A DNA stretch of 64,000 bases from Burkholderiales bacterium PBB3 (GCA_002256115.1 NKIK01000012.1:1-64000); one strand, 5' to 3'. Numbered from the stretch's first letter, positions 1-11,421 are shown. The notes: generated by a model not told the origin, from the letters alone. Made by a program: numbers and translations.

Positions 1-1275
<1,275 letters not shown>

Positions 1276-1279
<4 letters not shown>

Positions 1280-2499
1280 GACTTCACTGCCTGCTTTTTT
1301 GATGATGTGGATGCCGAAGCCAGAACCTGGGCAATGATCTTGTCCAGGCGCTCCATGGAGCGCGGCCAGGCATGGTGGCTGAGCATGCGCGCGCGGCCAG
1401 CACTAGACAACCGCTCCCGCTCGGCGGGGTTCTCGACGATGCGCAGCACCGCCTCGGCGCATTGCTGCGGCGTGTCAGCCACCAGCAAATGGGTCTCGGC
1501 CTCGGCATCGACACCGCCTGCGGCAATGCTGCTGGTCACCACCGGCACCCCCATGGCCATGGCTTCGAGGATCTTGTTCTGCGTGCCGCGGGCAATCGCC
1601 AGCGGAGCCACCATCAAGGCCGATTTGCGCACATAGGGCTGCACATGCGGCACCGAGCCGGTGACGGTGACGCCGTCGATCTCACCGAGCTTGCGCATGG
1701 CCGGTGATGGATCGGCGCCGACGATGGTGAGCTTCATCTGCGGGCGACGCGCCTTGATCAAGGGCCAGGTTTCCGCACAGAAACGCGACATGCATTCCTG
1801 GTTGGGGTAGTAATCCATGCGGCCGATGAAGCTGATGGTGTCGGGGTCGTAATCCGTGCCATCGGGGCTGAAGTAATCGGCATCGACACCGTTGGGGAAC
1901 CAGTCGGTCGCTGCACCCGTGCCATAGTCATTGAGCGTCTGCCATTCAGCGCGCGTGGTGGCGGTACAGAGGTCAAAGCGGCGGGCCAGGCGCTTCTCGG
2001 CCGCCAGCATCTTGTAGCCCTCAAGCCGGTAGCCCAGGGACAGGGGGAAAGGCTTGGCGTCCGCGTACTCCAGCCACTTCTGCGAGTCCATATCGCCGAA
2101 GTCCAGGATCTTGGGAATGTCCTGCACATGCTCCACATACTGCGCGACCGAGGAGCAGTGGACAAAGATCAGATCGAACTTCTGCGTGGCCAGCAGATGG
2201 TCGATCTTGGCTGCCAGCTCGGCCGAGTAGAAAAAGCCCATGGACGAGGGCGTGGTCAGCGGCAGACGCGCCACCATGCGCAGGGCTTGCACAGGGTTGT
2301 GCACGCGAGCCATATGGAAGGCCTTGCAATGCGGCGCAATGCCCTGCCCCTCCACGCCTTCGTCTTCAGCGCGCACCAGCGAACAGACGGTGACCTCATG
2401 CCCCGCCGCCGTCAGGTGGCGGATCATATTGAAGGGCCGGATCTTGCCGCCACGCTTGGGCGGGAAGGGAAAGCGATGGCAGACGTAGAGGATGTTCAT
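1276..2499 (-). CDS. XrtA/PEP-CTERM system-associated glycosyltransferase (TIGR03087-like)
   Basis: This is a 407-aa cytoplasmic glycosyltransferase of the GT-B, GT4-like fold that adds a sugar during assembly of the exopolysaccharide repeat unit. The N-terminus MNILYVCHRFPFPPKRGGK is the typical acceptor-side start of the PEP-CTERM/EpsH1-associated family. The donor-side half holds SFIGRMDYYPNQE (about residues 225-240) and a late GTQNKILEAMAMGVPVV motif that binds the nucleotide sugar. It lies 25 bp downstream of the amidotransferase gene and overlaps the dehydrogenase gene by 4 bp. The length is normal for the family. The sugar and linkage are unknown. Confidence 0.9.
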
Positions 2500-2524
2500 G
2501 CGGGCAGATGGAGGAGCGGGGGCG

Positions 2525-4453
2525 TCAGGCGCGGGGCAGGTAGGACTTCAGCTCCAGCGCCACATCGGCGGGGCTGCGGCCGTCCAGATAGACCCGGCTC
2601 CAGATTTCAAGGTTCATCAGAGACAGCAGCGCATCGGTGCCGTCCATGCGGTTGGCTTCATGGTCGGCGATCAGGCCTGACACGACGGCCGGCACGAACA
2701 GGCCCCGCGCCTTCACCACCTCAGGCGCCAGCAGGCGACGCAGCAGCGGCGCCAATTCCTTCTTGAGCCAGGCGCCCATGGGCGTACCGAAGCCGCGCTT
2801 CTTGCGGTTCAGGATGTCATCTGGCAGCACATCGGCCAGGGCCGACTTCAGCACATGCTTGAGGCGGCCATTGCGAATCTTGATGTCCGAGGGCATGGAG
2901 GCGGCCAACTCCAAGAGCTCATGGTCAAGCAGTGGCACGCGGCATTCCAAGGACACGGCCATGCTCATCTTGTCAGTCAGCAGCAGCAGATCGTCGGGCA
3001 GCTGGGTTTCGGCGTCCACGGCCAGCATGCGGTTGAGCTCGTCCTCATGGCCGGCGCCGGCAAAGGCCGCGGCCAGCGGGTCTTGACCGCCCGCGCCGTC
3101 CACCAGCAGACGGCCGACCAGGTCCTGGCCGAGCACTTGCAGATAGCTCTGGTAGCGCGCATCGGCGCCCATGCCGGCGCTGGCGACAAAGCCCTTGGCC
3201 AGACGCAAGGTGTTGAGCAATCCTGAGTGACGATCGGCCGGCAAGCGGCCGGCCGCAAAGCCGATGGCTGATTGCAGCCAAGCGGGCAGCGCCTGGAAAC
3301 GGCGTGCGTAATGACCGCCCAGGTAGCGGCGATAACCGCCAAACAGCTCGTCACCGCCCACGCCCGAGAGGATCACCTTCACATCCTGGCGCGCAAACTG
3401 CGAAACCAGATAGGTGGTGATGAAGGCCGTGTCGGCTAGCGGCTCGTCCATATGCCAGAGCAGCTGGGGCAGCAGACCCACCACATCGGGCCTGACGACG
3501 ATTTCCTTGTGCTGGGTCTTGAACAGCTCGGAGACCTGGCGCGCAAACGGCAGCTCGTTGTACAGCGTCTCGGCCTCACCGCCTTCGAAACCGATGGCAT
3601 AGGTGCGGATGGGTTCGCTGGACTCGCGGGCCATATAGGCCACGACCGCGCTGGAATCGACACCGCCCGAGAGGAAAGCGCCGATCGGCACGTCGCTGAC
3701 CATCTGCATGCGCACGGCGCGCTGCAGGCTTTCGCGCGAGCGCTCGATCCACTCGGCTTCGCTCCAGTCGCGGCGCATCTGCGGCGAGACGCGCCAGTAA
3801 CGCCACTCCTTGACCTGACCACCCTCCACTGCCAGCAGCGTGGCCGGCGGCAGCTTGCGAATGCCCTTGAACATGCTGCCCGGCGCGGCCACATAGCCCA
3901 GCTGCAGGTAGCTGGAAAGCACGCGGGTGTCCAGCTCGGCCCGGACGCCCGGCAGAGCCAGCAAGGCTTTGGCTTCGGTGGCAAAAGCCAGGCGCTGGCC
4001 GTCCTGCATCACATACAGCGGCTTGACGCCGATGCGGTCACGGCCGATCAGCAGACGGCGGCGGCGCGCATCCCAGAGCGCGAAGTCGAACATGCCGTTG
4101 AGGCGGTGGACGAAGTCGTCACCCTCGGCATCGTACAGATGCAGCAGCACCTCGCTGTCGGAGCCGGTCTTGAACTGAAAGCCCTTGGCTTGCAGCTCAG
4201 CACGCAGCTCGCGGTAGTTGTAGATCTCGCCATTGCAGACCAGCCAGAGGCTGCCGTCCTGGTTGGACAGGGGCTGGTGGCCGCCGGCCAGGTCGATGAT
4301 GGACAGTCGGCGCATGGCGATGCCGCAGGCACCGTCGATGTGCTGGCCTTCATCGTCGGGGCCGCGATGCTGGGTGATGTCGCCCATCAGGCTCAGATGG
4401 GCCGATTCGACCGGGGCGCCGTCAAGACGCAGGATGCCGTGGATACCGCACAT
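2525..4453 (-). CDS. XrtA/PEP-CTERM system amidotransferase, asparagine synthetase B-like (TIGR03108)
   Basis: The 642-aa protein has an N-terminal class II glutaminase domain that starts MCGIHGIL, with Cys2 as nucleophile after Met removal. A C-terminal synthetase domain carries the ATP-pyrophosphatase motif LSGGVDSSA at about residue 262. The architecture is that of asparagine synthetase B, but members in XrtA loci are thought to amidate a sugar acid or other EPS component rather than to make asparagine; that role is inferred from context. The uronic acid made by the neighbouring dehydrogenase would be a logical substrate. It sits 14 bp downstream of the next glycosyltransferase gene in the same operon. 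Confidence 0.9.
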   Translation of the reverse strand: MCGIHGILRLDGAPVESAHLSLMGDITQHRGPDDEGQHIDGACGIAMRRLSIIDLAGGHQPLSNQDGSLWLVCNGEIYNYRELRAELQAKGFQFKTGSDSEVLLHLYDAEGDDFVHRLNGMFDFALWDARRRRLLIGRDRIGVKPLYVMQDGQRLAFATEAKALLALPGVRAELDTRVLSSYLQLGYVAAPGSMFKGIRKLPPATLLAVEGGQVKEWRYWRVSPQMRRDWSEAEWIERSRESLQRAVRMQMVSDVPIGAFLSGGVDSSAVVAYMARESSEPIRTYAIGFEGGEAETLYNELPFARQVSELFKTQHKEIVVRPDVVGLLPQLLWHMDEPLADTAFITTYLVSQFARQDVKVILSGVGGDELFGGYRRYLGGHYARRFQALPAWLQSAIGFAAGRLPADRHSGLLNTLRLAKGFVASAGMGADARYQSYLQVLGQDLVGRLLVDGAGGQDPLAAAFAGAGHEDELNRMLAVDAETQLPDDLLLLTDKMSMAVSLECRVPLLDHELLELAASMPSDIKIRNGRLKHVLKSALADVLPDDILNRKKRGFGTPMGAWLKKELAPLLRRLLAPEVVKARGLFVPAVVSGLIADHEANRMDGTDALLSLMNLEIWSRVYLDGRSPADVALELKSYLPRA

Positions 4454-4467
4454 AGCTGGGTCGGGCC

Positions 4468-5688
4468 TCAGGAAGAAACAGGGGGGAAGGTACGACCGTA
4501 GCGGCCCAGGGCGCGCCGGTAGACCTCTTCATAGCGGGCCACGCTGCGGGCCCAGGTGCGCTCGGCTTCCACGAAATGGCGGGCCTGCGCGGCGATGCGC
4601 GGCCATTGCTCGCGCTGAGCCAGCAGCTGTTCGATGGCAGCGGCCAGAGCGCCCACATCGCCGGCCTTGAAGAGATGGCCGGTCTCGCCGTGGCGCACCA
4701 GCTCATGGTGGCCACCGACATCGGAGGCCACGAACATGCGCCCTTGGGCCATGGCCTCCAGGGGCTTGAGCGGAGTGACCAGCTCGGTCAGGCGAATCGG
4801 CAGGCGCGGATAGGCCAGCACATCGATCAGCTCGTAGTAGCGCTGCACCTCCGCGTGCGGCACCCGGCCGGTGAAGATCACCTGCTGCTGCAGGCCCAGG
4901 CGCTCCACCTGCGCTTTGAGCGCCGCCTCCTGCGGGCCGCCGCCGACCAGCAGCACGCGAAGCTGCGGCAGCGTGGGCAAGAGGCGAGCCGCAGCGTCCA
5001 GCAGCAGGTGCAGGCCTTCGTAGCCGTAGAAGGAGCCGGCAAAACCGAGCACGACGGCGCCGTCCAGGCCCAGCTTGGCACGCAGCACCGGGTCCGGGCT
5101 GACGCCGAACTGGAAGGCCTGGGCGTCAACCGCATTCGGGATCACGGTGATGCGATCCGCCGGCACACCGCGCGACATGATGTCGCCGCGCAGGCCTTCG
5201 CAAATGGTGGTGATCTGATCGGCGCGCTTGAGCGCAAAGCTCTCCAGCGCCCGCGACACGCGGTAGCGCAAGCTGCCTTCGGTGGTGGTTCCGTGGTCGA
5301 CGGCCGCATCTTCCCAAGAGGCTCGCATCTCGTACACCACCGGCAGGCGCAGCTGGCGCCCGACCCAGAGGCTGGGCAAGGCATTGAGCACCGGCGAATG
5401 GGCGTGGATGATGTCAGGGCGCTCGATGGCCACGACTTCCCGGATACGCGCGGCCGTCAGCTGCATCTGGCGGATCAGGCCATCGGCCGCGGTGCTGGGC
5501 GTGCGGTGAAATTGCCAGCCCGAGGCTTCTTCCATCAGGCCCTCGCCCGGGCCTTGCTTGGGGCTGGTCAGGTGGGAGGTGATCCAGCCGCGCGCACGCT
5601 GCTCGCGCAGGATGGAGGCGGTGCGAAAGCTGTAGCCGCTGTGCAGCGGCAAGGAGTGGTCAAGGAGGTGGAGAACGCGCAAGCTCAT
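4468..5688 (-). CDS. Exosortase A system-associated glycosyltransferase (TIGR04063-like)
   Basis: This GT4-type glycosyltransferase of about 406 aa acts in EPS assembly. The N-terminus MSLRVLHLLDHSLPLHSGYS is characteristic of the family and supports a start at 5688. An in-frame ATG at 5709 adds seven residues (MPARPAA), and neither start has a strong ribosome site. Donor-site features include GFAGSFYGYEGLHLLLDAA (around residues 205-225) and the PLKPLEAMAQGRMFVASDVGG segment near residue 310. It is followed after 14 bp by the amidotransferase gene and preceded by a 68-89 bp gap to the FemAB gene. Confidence 0.88.
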   Translation of the reverse strand: MSLRVLHLLDHSLPLHSGYSFRTASILREQRARGWITSHLTSPKQGPGEGLMEEASGWQFHRTPSTAADGLIRQMQLTAARIREVVAIERPDIIHAHSPVLNALPSLWVGRQLRLPVVYEMRASWEDAAVDHGTTTEGSLRYRVSRALESFALKRADQITTICEGLRGDIMSRGVPADRITVIPNAVDAQAFQFGVSPDPVLRAKLGLDGAVVLGFAGSFYGYEGLHLLLDAAARLLPTLPQLRVLLVGGGPQEAALKAQVERLGLQQQVIFTGRVPHAEVQRYYELIDVLAYPRLPIRLTELVTPLKPLEAMAQGRMFVASDVGGHHELVRHGETGHLFKAGDVGALAAAIEQLLAQREQWPRIAAQARHFVEAERTWARSVARYEEVYRRALGRYGRTFPPVSS

Positions 5689-5777
5689 AGCGGCTGGACG
5701 CGCAGGCATGCGCGAGAGATCAGATTCAGTGGGCGGCTTCGTGCATCAAGCAAGCAAAGGGGTGAGGCGGGCATGGC

Positions 5778-6821
5778 TCAACCCAGGTTGCGCACGATGA
5801 AGGGCCCCAGCCAGTTGACAAAGCCCAGGGGCAAGCGCCGCCAGGTCTTGATCAGGAGCTGGTACTTCGCATTGCTCGGGTTGTTTTGCGGCACGGCGTC
5901 GCGCTTGTAGAGGCAGTACTCGTAGTGCAGCGGCGTCGGCTCGAAACCCCAGTTCTTCTTGAAGGCGTAGGAGCCCGTGCCCTGCTTGCTGCGGCCATAG
6001 TCGAACACCTTGCAGCCACGCGCGCAGGCGCGACGCATCAGCTCCCAGTACTTGAAGTCGTTGCCGGCCAGATCGCGCGCGGCCTCGTCGTCGCCGGCGT
6101 AATAGGGCAGCACCTCTTCACGGAAGTAAAAACTCAGCACCGAGCTGAGCGGCGTGCCCTGGGCATCGGTGACCGTCAGCACCTCGGCATCGGCACCGAA
6201 CTCGTCCAGCAAAGCCGCGAAGTAGCGCTTGGGCATGGCCGGCGTGCCGTGGCGATGGGTGTTGTCGGCGTAGAGCGCGAAGAAGCGGTCGACATTGGGG
6301 TCGATGTGCGAGACCAGATGGTTCTTGATGCCCTTGCGCACACTGGCCCGGGCCTTGCGCGGGATGGCCAGCATATTGGCCTCTTCCTCGGGCAGGATCT
6401 CCTTGCGGAAGGTGACGTACAAATCCTGCTTGGGCCAGTCGGCGTGACGGGGCTCGATGTTGCGGAACTCCAAATGCTCAGCACCGAGGCGCTGCGCGAT
6501 GGCCTGCGCTTCTTGCTCCAGAGCGGCGGCGGCCTCGTCGTTCAGGGCTGCAACACCGCCATACACCGCAAAAGGCAAGGCCACCAGCGAGTGGCCAAAC
6601 AGCATGCTCTTGACCTGAGCCAGGGGCAGCACACCCTCGATCTGGCCCTCACGCTCAGCGTAGAGGAAGAAACCCTGGTGCTTGAACACCTGCTCGACCA
6701 TGCGCAACCAGCCGGCGCGGTGAAAGAAGGTGGCTTGCGGGCAGGCCAGGACGAATTCGTCCCAACGGCGGGCAAGCGCGGCGTCTTGCGCCGTCAGGCG
6801 CTTGATCTGGAGCGCAGCCAT
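5778..6821 (-). CDS. FemAB-related protein of the XrtA/PEP-CTERM system (TIGR03019)
   Basis: This is a 347-aa protein of the FemAB/GNAT-like superfamily, members of which transfer aminoacyl or acyl groups. In PEP-CTERM loci it probably modifies a polysaccharide intermediate in the cytoplasm; the donor is unknown. Visible family features are FFHRAGWLRMVEQVF near residue 35, the substrate-binding stretch FRKEILPEEEANMLAIPRKARASVRKG around 150-175, and the C-terminal YWELMRRACARGCKVFDYGRSK. The start codon lies 3 bp after the stop of the deacetylase gene. Confidence 0.88.
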   Translation of the reverse strand: MAALQIKRLTAQDAALARRWDEFVLACPQATFFHRAGWLRMVEQVFKHQGFFLYAEREGQIEGVLPLAQVKSMLFGHSLVALPFAVYGGVAALNDEAAAALEQEAQAIAQRLGAEHLEFRNIEPRHADWPKQDLYVTFRKEILPEEEANMLAIPRKARASVRKGIKNHLVSHIDPNVDRFFALYADNTHRHGTPAMPKRYFAALLDEFGADAEVLTVTDAQGTPLSSVLSFYFREEVLPYYAGDDEAARDLAGNDFKYWELMRRACARGCKVFDYGRSKQGTGSYAFKKNWGFEPTPLHYEYCLYKRDAVPQNNPSNAKYQLLIKTWRRLPLGFVNWLGPFIVRNLG

Positions 6822-6824
6822 GGC

Positions 6825-7703
6825 TCAGGCGGCGACCGCGCTGGTGGCCAGCGCCGCGGTGCGTCGATCCAGGAAGATCTCGTCCATGCGACCCCAGGCA
6901 AAGTCCTGCAGCAGGCGGCCGATGCGGTCGTGGGTGCGCGCAATATTAACGTAGTGGCGGAAGCGCGACTTGCTGTCGATGCCGGCGACACGCGGCTGAT
7001 CAACGTCGATTTCCCAGGGATGGAAATAGAACACGGCCGACTGTTGATCCTGGGCATTGACCTGGCGGATCAGCCAACGCGACACCGGATAAGGCAGCAG
7101 GCGGAAATAACCACCGCCGCTGGACGGCAGGTTCTTGTTCATCACCCGCAGGGTCGTGACCGGCACTTCCAGCAGACCCTCGCGCACCGGGTAGGCGAAA
7201 CGCGGTGAATCGGGCATGCCGTAATGGTCGTGCTGAATCGGATAGACGCTGGAGCTGTATTGGTAGCCAGCCTCGCGCAAGGTGTCGAAGGCCCAAAGAT
7301 TGCTCTTACCGATCGAGAAACTCGGCGCGCGGTAGCCAATCACCTCATGGCCGCCCAAATCTTCCAGCAGCTTCTTGGCGCGGACGATGTCTTGCATGAA
7401 AGCCTGCGGGCTCAAATCGCTGGCGCGCTCATGGCCATAGCCATGGCTGGCGAGTTCGTGGCCCGCCGCCACGATGTCGCGCACCACCTGCGGATAGCGC
7501 TCGGCAATCCAGCCCAGGGTGAAGAACGTGGCCTTGGTTTGATGCTGGGCAAACAGGGCCAGGATGCGCTCGATATTGCGCTCCACCCGGCATTCGCAGC
7601 CTTCCCAATCGCCACGCGCAATATAGGGCGCGAAGGCCGAGACCTGGAAGTAATCTTCCACATCCACGGTCATCGCATTCCGTATGGCTTTTTGTTCAGA
7701 CAT
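6825..7703 (-). CDS. XrtA system polysaccharide deacetylase (NodB domain, DUF3473; TIGR03006)
   Basis: The 292-aa protein removes N-acetyl groups from an amino sugar of the exopolysaccharide. The NodB-type metal site is visible as TVDVEDYF near residue 12 (first Asp) and SHGYGHE (His motif). The later GYRAPSFSIG and the C-terminal FYFHPWEIDVDQPR are typical of the PEP-CTERM family with its DUF3473 tail. I chose the ATG at 7703 because residues from MSEQKAIRNA match the usual start; a GTG at 7721 in the same frame would add six residues. No signal peptide is seen, which fits a cytoplasmic or membrane-associated role in this family. Confidence 0.9.
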   Translation of the reverse strand: MSEQKAIRNAMTVDVEDYFQVSAFAPYIARGDWEGCECRVERNIERILALFAQHQTKATFFTLGWIAERYPQVVRDIVAAGHELASHGYGHERASDLSPQAFMQDIVRAKKLLEDLGGHEVIGYRAPSFSIGKSNLWAFDTLREAGYQYSSSVYPIQHDHYGMPDSPRFAYPVREGLLEVPVTTLRVMNKNLPSSGGGYFRLLPYPVSRWLIRQVNAQDQQSAVFYFHPWEIDVDQPRVAGIDSKSRFRHYVNIARTHDRIGRLLQDFAWGRMDEIFLDRRTAALATSAVAA

Positions 7704-7840
7704 GAGACTCTGCGCACCCACTCTTGTTGGCTTTTAAAAATCTTCGGACACTGCTTACCGATATCGGCCGAGAACCCCGGGGTCTGCCCTGCCCGTGCGA
7801 CGCCCCTGTGACAGAGTGCGCAAACCGGGCAAAACCAAGC

Positions 7841-8914
7841 TCAATGGGTCCGGACCGCTTCCACCAGCTTCTGCAGCAAGCTCAGGGTTTGCAAATTGAT
7901 GCGTTCCAGTCGCTGCAGGCCGTTTTCCAGGCGCTGCAAGCGCTCTGCAAAATGGCCCTGGCTGAGGTTCGACAGCTCTTCACTCAAACCGCTGACCTGA
8001 TCGGCATTCAGTTTGACGCGCGAGAAATCGATGGGCTGATCGGTATCCAGGAATTTACCCACACCTGTGTCCGATCCGCCACCCACCACCTGAGTGGGTG
8101 TTTGTGCTTCTTGCGCAATATCCTTGAGCACATCATGGAGTTCATGCAGGGTCAAATTGACCTTGTTGCCCATGAAACCCAGCAGCAACAAACGATCGCA
8201 CAGGGAATTGATACGGCGCGGAATGCCCTGGCTGGTTTTGTAAATCAGCGGAAATACATCGGCATCGAAGGTCGGCTTGCCGGTGCTGCCTGCGCATTTC
8301 AGGCGGTGCTCGATATAGGCCTTGGTTTCGTCTTCATCCAAGGGCCCGATATGGCAGGTGGCCGCCACACGCTGACGGAACTGCTCCATCTCGGGCCGCT
8401 GCAGGATGCCTCGGAATTCCGGCTGGCCGACCAAAAATGTCTGCAGCAATGACTGGTTGCCGAACTGGAAATTCGACAGCATGCGCAGCTCTTCCACGGC
8501 CCGGGCTGAGAGGTTTTGCGCCTCGTCCACGATCAGCAGGCAGCGCTTGCCCTGGGTGGTTTGGCTGACGAAAAACGCCTCCAGGGTCATCAAGACCTCA
8601 GATTTCGGCAAGTCCTTCAGACGCACGCCAAAGGCCGAGCCGACCATGCGCAAGGTGTCTTCCGCGTCCAGCTGGGTGGTCACCAAGTTGCCGATCACCA
8701 CATTGCTGCGGTTCAGGCTGTCCAGCAGGCCGCGCAAGAGCGTGGTCTTGCCAGCGCCGATCTCTCCGGTGATGACGATGAAACCGTCGTTGCGCAGCAC
8801 ACCATAGTCCAAATAGGCCTTGGCGCGGCGGTGCTGCTTGCTGCCGAAATAGAAATTGGGATCGGGGCTGAGCTGGAAGGGCTTGCTGCTCAAGCCATAG
8901 AAGGATTCATACAT
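7841..8914 (-). CDS. XrtA-associated AAA ATPase (TIGR03015, ExeA-like)
   Basis: This is a 357-aa ATPase of the ExeA/GspA type that occurs with exosortase A systems. It starts MYESFYGLSSKPFQLSPDPN, the classic N-terminus of this group. Walker A is GEIGAGKTT at residues 50-58 and Walker B is CLLIVDEAQN near 125-135. The C-terminal third is predicted to be helical and may mediate assembly. Its exact role is unknown; in type II secretion the homologue helps assemble the outer-membrane secretin. It lies 3 bp downstream of the outer-membrane protein gene, and 137 bp separate it from the deacetylase gene. Confidence 0.9.
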   Translation of the reverse strand: MYESFYGLSSKPFQLSPDPNFYFGSKQHRRAKAYLDYGVLRNDGFIVITGEIGAGKTTLLRGLLDSLNRSNVVIGNLVTTQLDAEDTLRMVGSAFGVRLKDLPKSEVLMTLEAFFVSQTTQGKRCLLIVDEAQNLSARAVEELRMLSNFQFGNQSLLQTFLVGQPEFRGILQRPEMEQFRQRVAATCHIGPLDEDETKAYIEHRLKCAGSTGKPTFDADVFPLIYKTSQGIPRRINSLCDRLLLLGFMGNKVNLTLHELHDVLKDIAQEAQTPTQVVGGGSDTGVGKFLDTDQPIDFSRVKLNADQVSGLSEELSNLSQGHFAERLQRLENGLQRLERINLQTLSLLQKLVEAVRTH

Positions 8915-8917
8915 GGC

Positions 8918-10477
8918 TCAGAACTGCTGGACGAGGTTGGCGAACATGGCGTTTTCGCGATAGGAAATCAACCCGCCCGAATGCGCGGCACGCGCGCCCA
9001 GCGTGAAGTTGGTCCGTGTGCCGAGGCGGCAATTCCAGCTCGCAGAGATTGATCGCAGCGTGCTGGACTGCGCGGCCGTGTCGCCCTCGCTTTCCTGCTG
9101 CAGGGCAGTGAGCACCGCGCTCGAGGTCGGGGTCAGGTTGTGCGAGATGTTCACACTGAGGCTGCGCTGCAGCACCCGACCATTGGCTGCGAAATCTCCG
9201 GCGCTGGAACTGGCCGAAGCCAGGCGTCGGTTGTTGTTTCGGCTGGCCGTGGCCGTCAAGGTGGTTCGCACGCCTTGCAAGGAGTAGGAGAGCAGTTGCG
9301 TGCGGAGCACTGTCGGGCCGGTGTCCACCACCGCGCTGCTGGCCAGGGCATCGGCACTCAGGCCCTGCGCGCGCAGGAAGTTGCGCACGAAGACATCGCG
9401 CTGCGCGGGATCTGGCACCAGGGAGGCGAACTGGAAGAAGTACAGGTCGTAGTTGCTGCGCGGCGCGCCCGCATTCTGGAAGCTGGCCGCATTGACCGAC
9501 TGCGAATCCGAGAAGCGCAACGCCGATCGCGACCAGCGATGCTCCAGGTTGTAGCTGAACGAGTCACCGTACTCATGCGACTGAAAATCAGCCGATACCT
9601 TGGTGCGGGGCGACGGCGTCCAGCTCAAATTGGCCCCGTAGGTCCAGCTGTTGCGCAGCACGAAATCCTTGAGGTCGCTTCGCTCACGACCGGCCAGCAC
9701 GCCAAGCTTCCAATCAACATCGGGCGTGTAGCCCAAGCTGGCGGTCGCACTGCTGACCCGGTTCTGCGCACCGGTCTTGAAGCTGGACTTCTGGGTCGAG
9801 GCATCGAGCGACCAAGTCAGTGCCGCACGGCCCGCGCGACTGATGCGCAAGTTCCCGCCGTTGGCATGGCTGTCACCGATGACTGCATCTGAAACATTGG
9901 TGGCTGAAGTGTTGGCGCGCAACTCAAAATTGGCCACGCTGCCAATGCGCCCCTGAATGCGAGGCGACACACTCACGGTGGCGGTCTCACGGCGATTTGC
10001 ATTCGCCAGCAAGGGATCCACCGTCTGCACACCGAAGGCCGATGCGGCCTGCTGCGAAACACTCGCGCTGGCGTCGACAAAGAACAGGTTGTCGATCAGC
10101 TCTGCCACACCCTTGGCCGCCAGACTGTGCTGGACACGGGCCTTTTCGTCGCTCTTGGTGTAGACGATGCCGTTCAGCGAGTAGTCCAGGGAACCCCGTA
10201 TCGCACCGCGTGTGGTGCTGATCGAGATGCCAGGCGTCAAGGTCGTCAGCAGGGCTGCGTCCTTGTTCGTACTGCTCAGGCGGTTGTTGTCCGTCCAGGT
10301 CTGCATGACGCCGAACCTCGGCTCCACCAGAACCGAAGGCCGGCCGCTGGAACCGAGTTTGTTCGCCTGAGACGCGTCATCCTGAGCCCAAGCCGCGCCA
10401 GCGCTCAGCAGCCAAGCCGCCGCCAGGGCACAAGGCCGCAAGACCCTCGTCTGCTCATGAAAATTACGGCTCAGCAT
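8918..10477 (-). CDS. PEP-CTERM system-associated outer membrane protein (TIGR03016)
   Basis: This predicted beta-barrel protein of about 519 aa belongs to the family found with XrtA EPS loci and probably acts in polymer passage or anchoring at the outer membrane. The ATG at 10477 gives MLSRNFHEQTRVLRPCALAA followed by a signal peptide ending AGAAWA-QDD, and lies 4 bp after the kinase stop. An upstream in-frame ATG (10534) would overlap the kinase gene and is less likely. The mature part is rich in alternating Ser/Thr/Asn/Arg strands and ends in NAMFANLVQQF, with a terminal Phe as expected for BAM-dependent insertion. Confidence 0.87.
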   Translation of the reverse strand: MLSRNFHEQTRVLRPCALAAAWLLSAGAAWAQDDASQANKLGSSGRPSVLVEPRFGVMQTWTDNNRLSSTNKDAALLTTLTPGISISTTRGAIRGSLDYSLNGIVYTKSDEKARVQHSLAAKGVAELIDNLFFVDASASVSQQAASAFGVQTVDPLLANANRRETATVSVSPRIQGRIGSVANFELRANTSATNVSDAVIGDSHANGGNLRISRAGRAALTWSLDASTQKSSFKTGAQNRVSSATASLGYTPDVDWKLGVLAGRERSDLKDFVLRNSWTYGANLSWTPSPRTKVSADFQSHEYGDSFSYNLEHRWSRSALRFSDSQSVNAASFQNAGAPRSNYDLYFFQFASLVPDPAQRDVFVRNFLRAQGLSADALASSAVVDTGPTVLRTQLLSYSLQGVRTTLTATASRNNNRRLASASSSAGDFAANGRVLQRSLSVNISHNLTPTSSAVLTALQQESEGDTAAQSSTLRSISASWNCRLGTRTNFTLGARAAHSGGLISYRENAMFANLVQQF

Positions 10478-10481
10478 GTGT

Positions 10482-11420
10482 TCAGCTGGCCGTGTCTTCG
10501 GTGCCATAGCCGTAACCATAGCCATAGCCGCCACTGCCGTAACCGCCCGACGTGTTGGCGTTGGCCTGGTTCAGCAGCAACATCTTCAGGGGGCAGCTTT
10601 CAATGGTCGCCAAGGCTTGTTGCACCGCGCTCTGCGCCGTCTTCTCGGCATGAACCACCACCACGATCTGTCCCATGTGCGAAGCCAGCACACGCGACTC
10701 CGTGGTCAACAGCAAGGGCGGCGAATCGAAAATGATGATCCGATCCGGGTAGCGCCGCGCCATATCGTCCAGCAGATGGCTCATGGCATCGCTGGCCAAC
10801 AACTCGGTGGCGCGCGCATGGGGCGTGCCGCTGGGCAGCAGGGTCAGCTTGTCGACATTGGTGCGCAAAAGGACGCTGGACATGTCCACCGACTCTTCCA
10901 GAACATCCAGCAAACCCGGCCCCTGCGGCAAACCCAGCATACGCAGCACCGACGGGCGGGCCACATCTGCATCCACCAACATCACCGTGTTGTCGAGCTC
11001 TGCCGCGATGCTCAAGGCCAGATTCAGAGAGGTGAAACTCTTGCCCTCACCCGCCAAGGCGCTGGTCACCATGATCAGATTGGCGTGATTGAGGCTGGCC
11101 ACACCCCTGCCCATGGCGTTCTTGATCAAAGGCCGCTTGATGACGCGGTACTGATCGGCCATGTGCGAGCGCGCGGCATTCGGCGTCAGGAAACCCTGGG
11201 CTGCCAGCGCCTCCAGGTCCAGATCGACACGCTTGGACGAGGCATGGAACTCATCGGGCTTGACGGCCTCCAGGCCTGAGGCTTCTGCCGCATCCAACCC
11301 CTCGTCGAGGAATACAGGCGGATTCGAATGCGGCATGGCCTGCGCATCATTCGGCAAGACCACACCGGCTTGCCGAAGCTGCTCCAGCCGCTGCGCTGCT
11401 TGTTCAATCAGACTGCTCAT
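10482..11420 (-). CDS. XrtA-associated tyrosine autokinase (TIGR03018, BY-kinase)
   Basis: This 312-aa cytoplasmic BY-kinase works with the chain-length protein to control polymer length. Walker A SALAGEGKSFTSLNLALS lies near residue 118 and Walker A' VMLVDADVARPSV near 145; a Walker B-like hydrophobic IIIFDSPPLLL is near 225. The C-terminus has the Tyr/Gly cluster GGYGSGGYGYGYGYG, the expected autophosphorylation tail. Its start lies one base from the stop of the chain-length gene, so the two are tightly coupled. Confidence 0.92.
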   Translation of the reverse strand: MSSLIEQAAQRLEQLRQAGVVLPNDAQAMPHSNPPVFLDEGLDAAEASGLEAVKPDEFHASSKRVDLDLEALAAQGFLTPNAARSHMADQYRVIKRPLIKNAMGRGVASLNHANLIMVTSALAGEGKSFTSLNLALSIAAELDNTVMLVDADVARPSVLRMLGLPQGPGLLDVLEESVDMSSVLLRTNVDKLTLLPSGTPHARATELLASDAMSHLLDDMARRYPDRIIIFDSPPLLLTTESRVLASHMGQIVVVVHAEKTAQSAVQQALATIESCPLKMLLLNQANANTSGGYGSGGYGYGYGYGTEDTAS

Positions 11421-11421
11421 T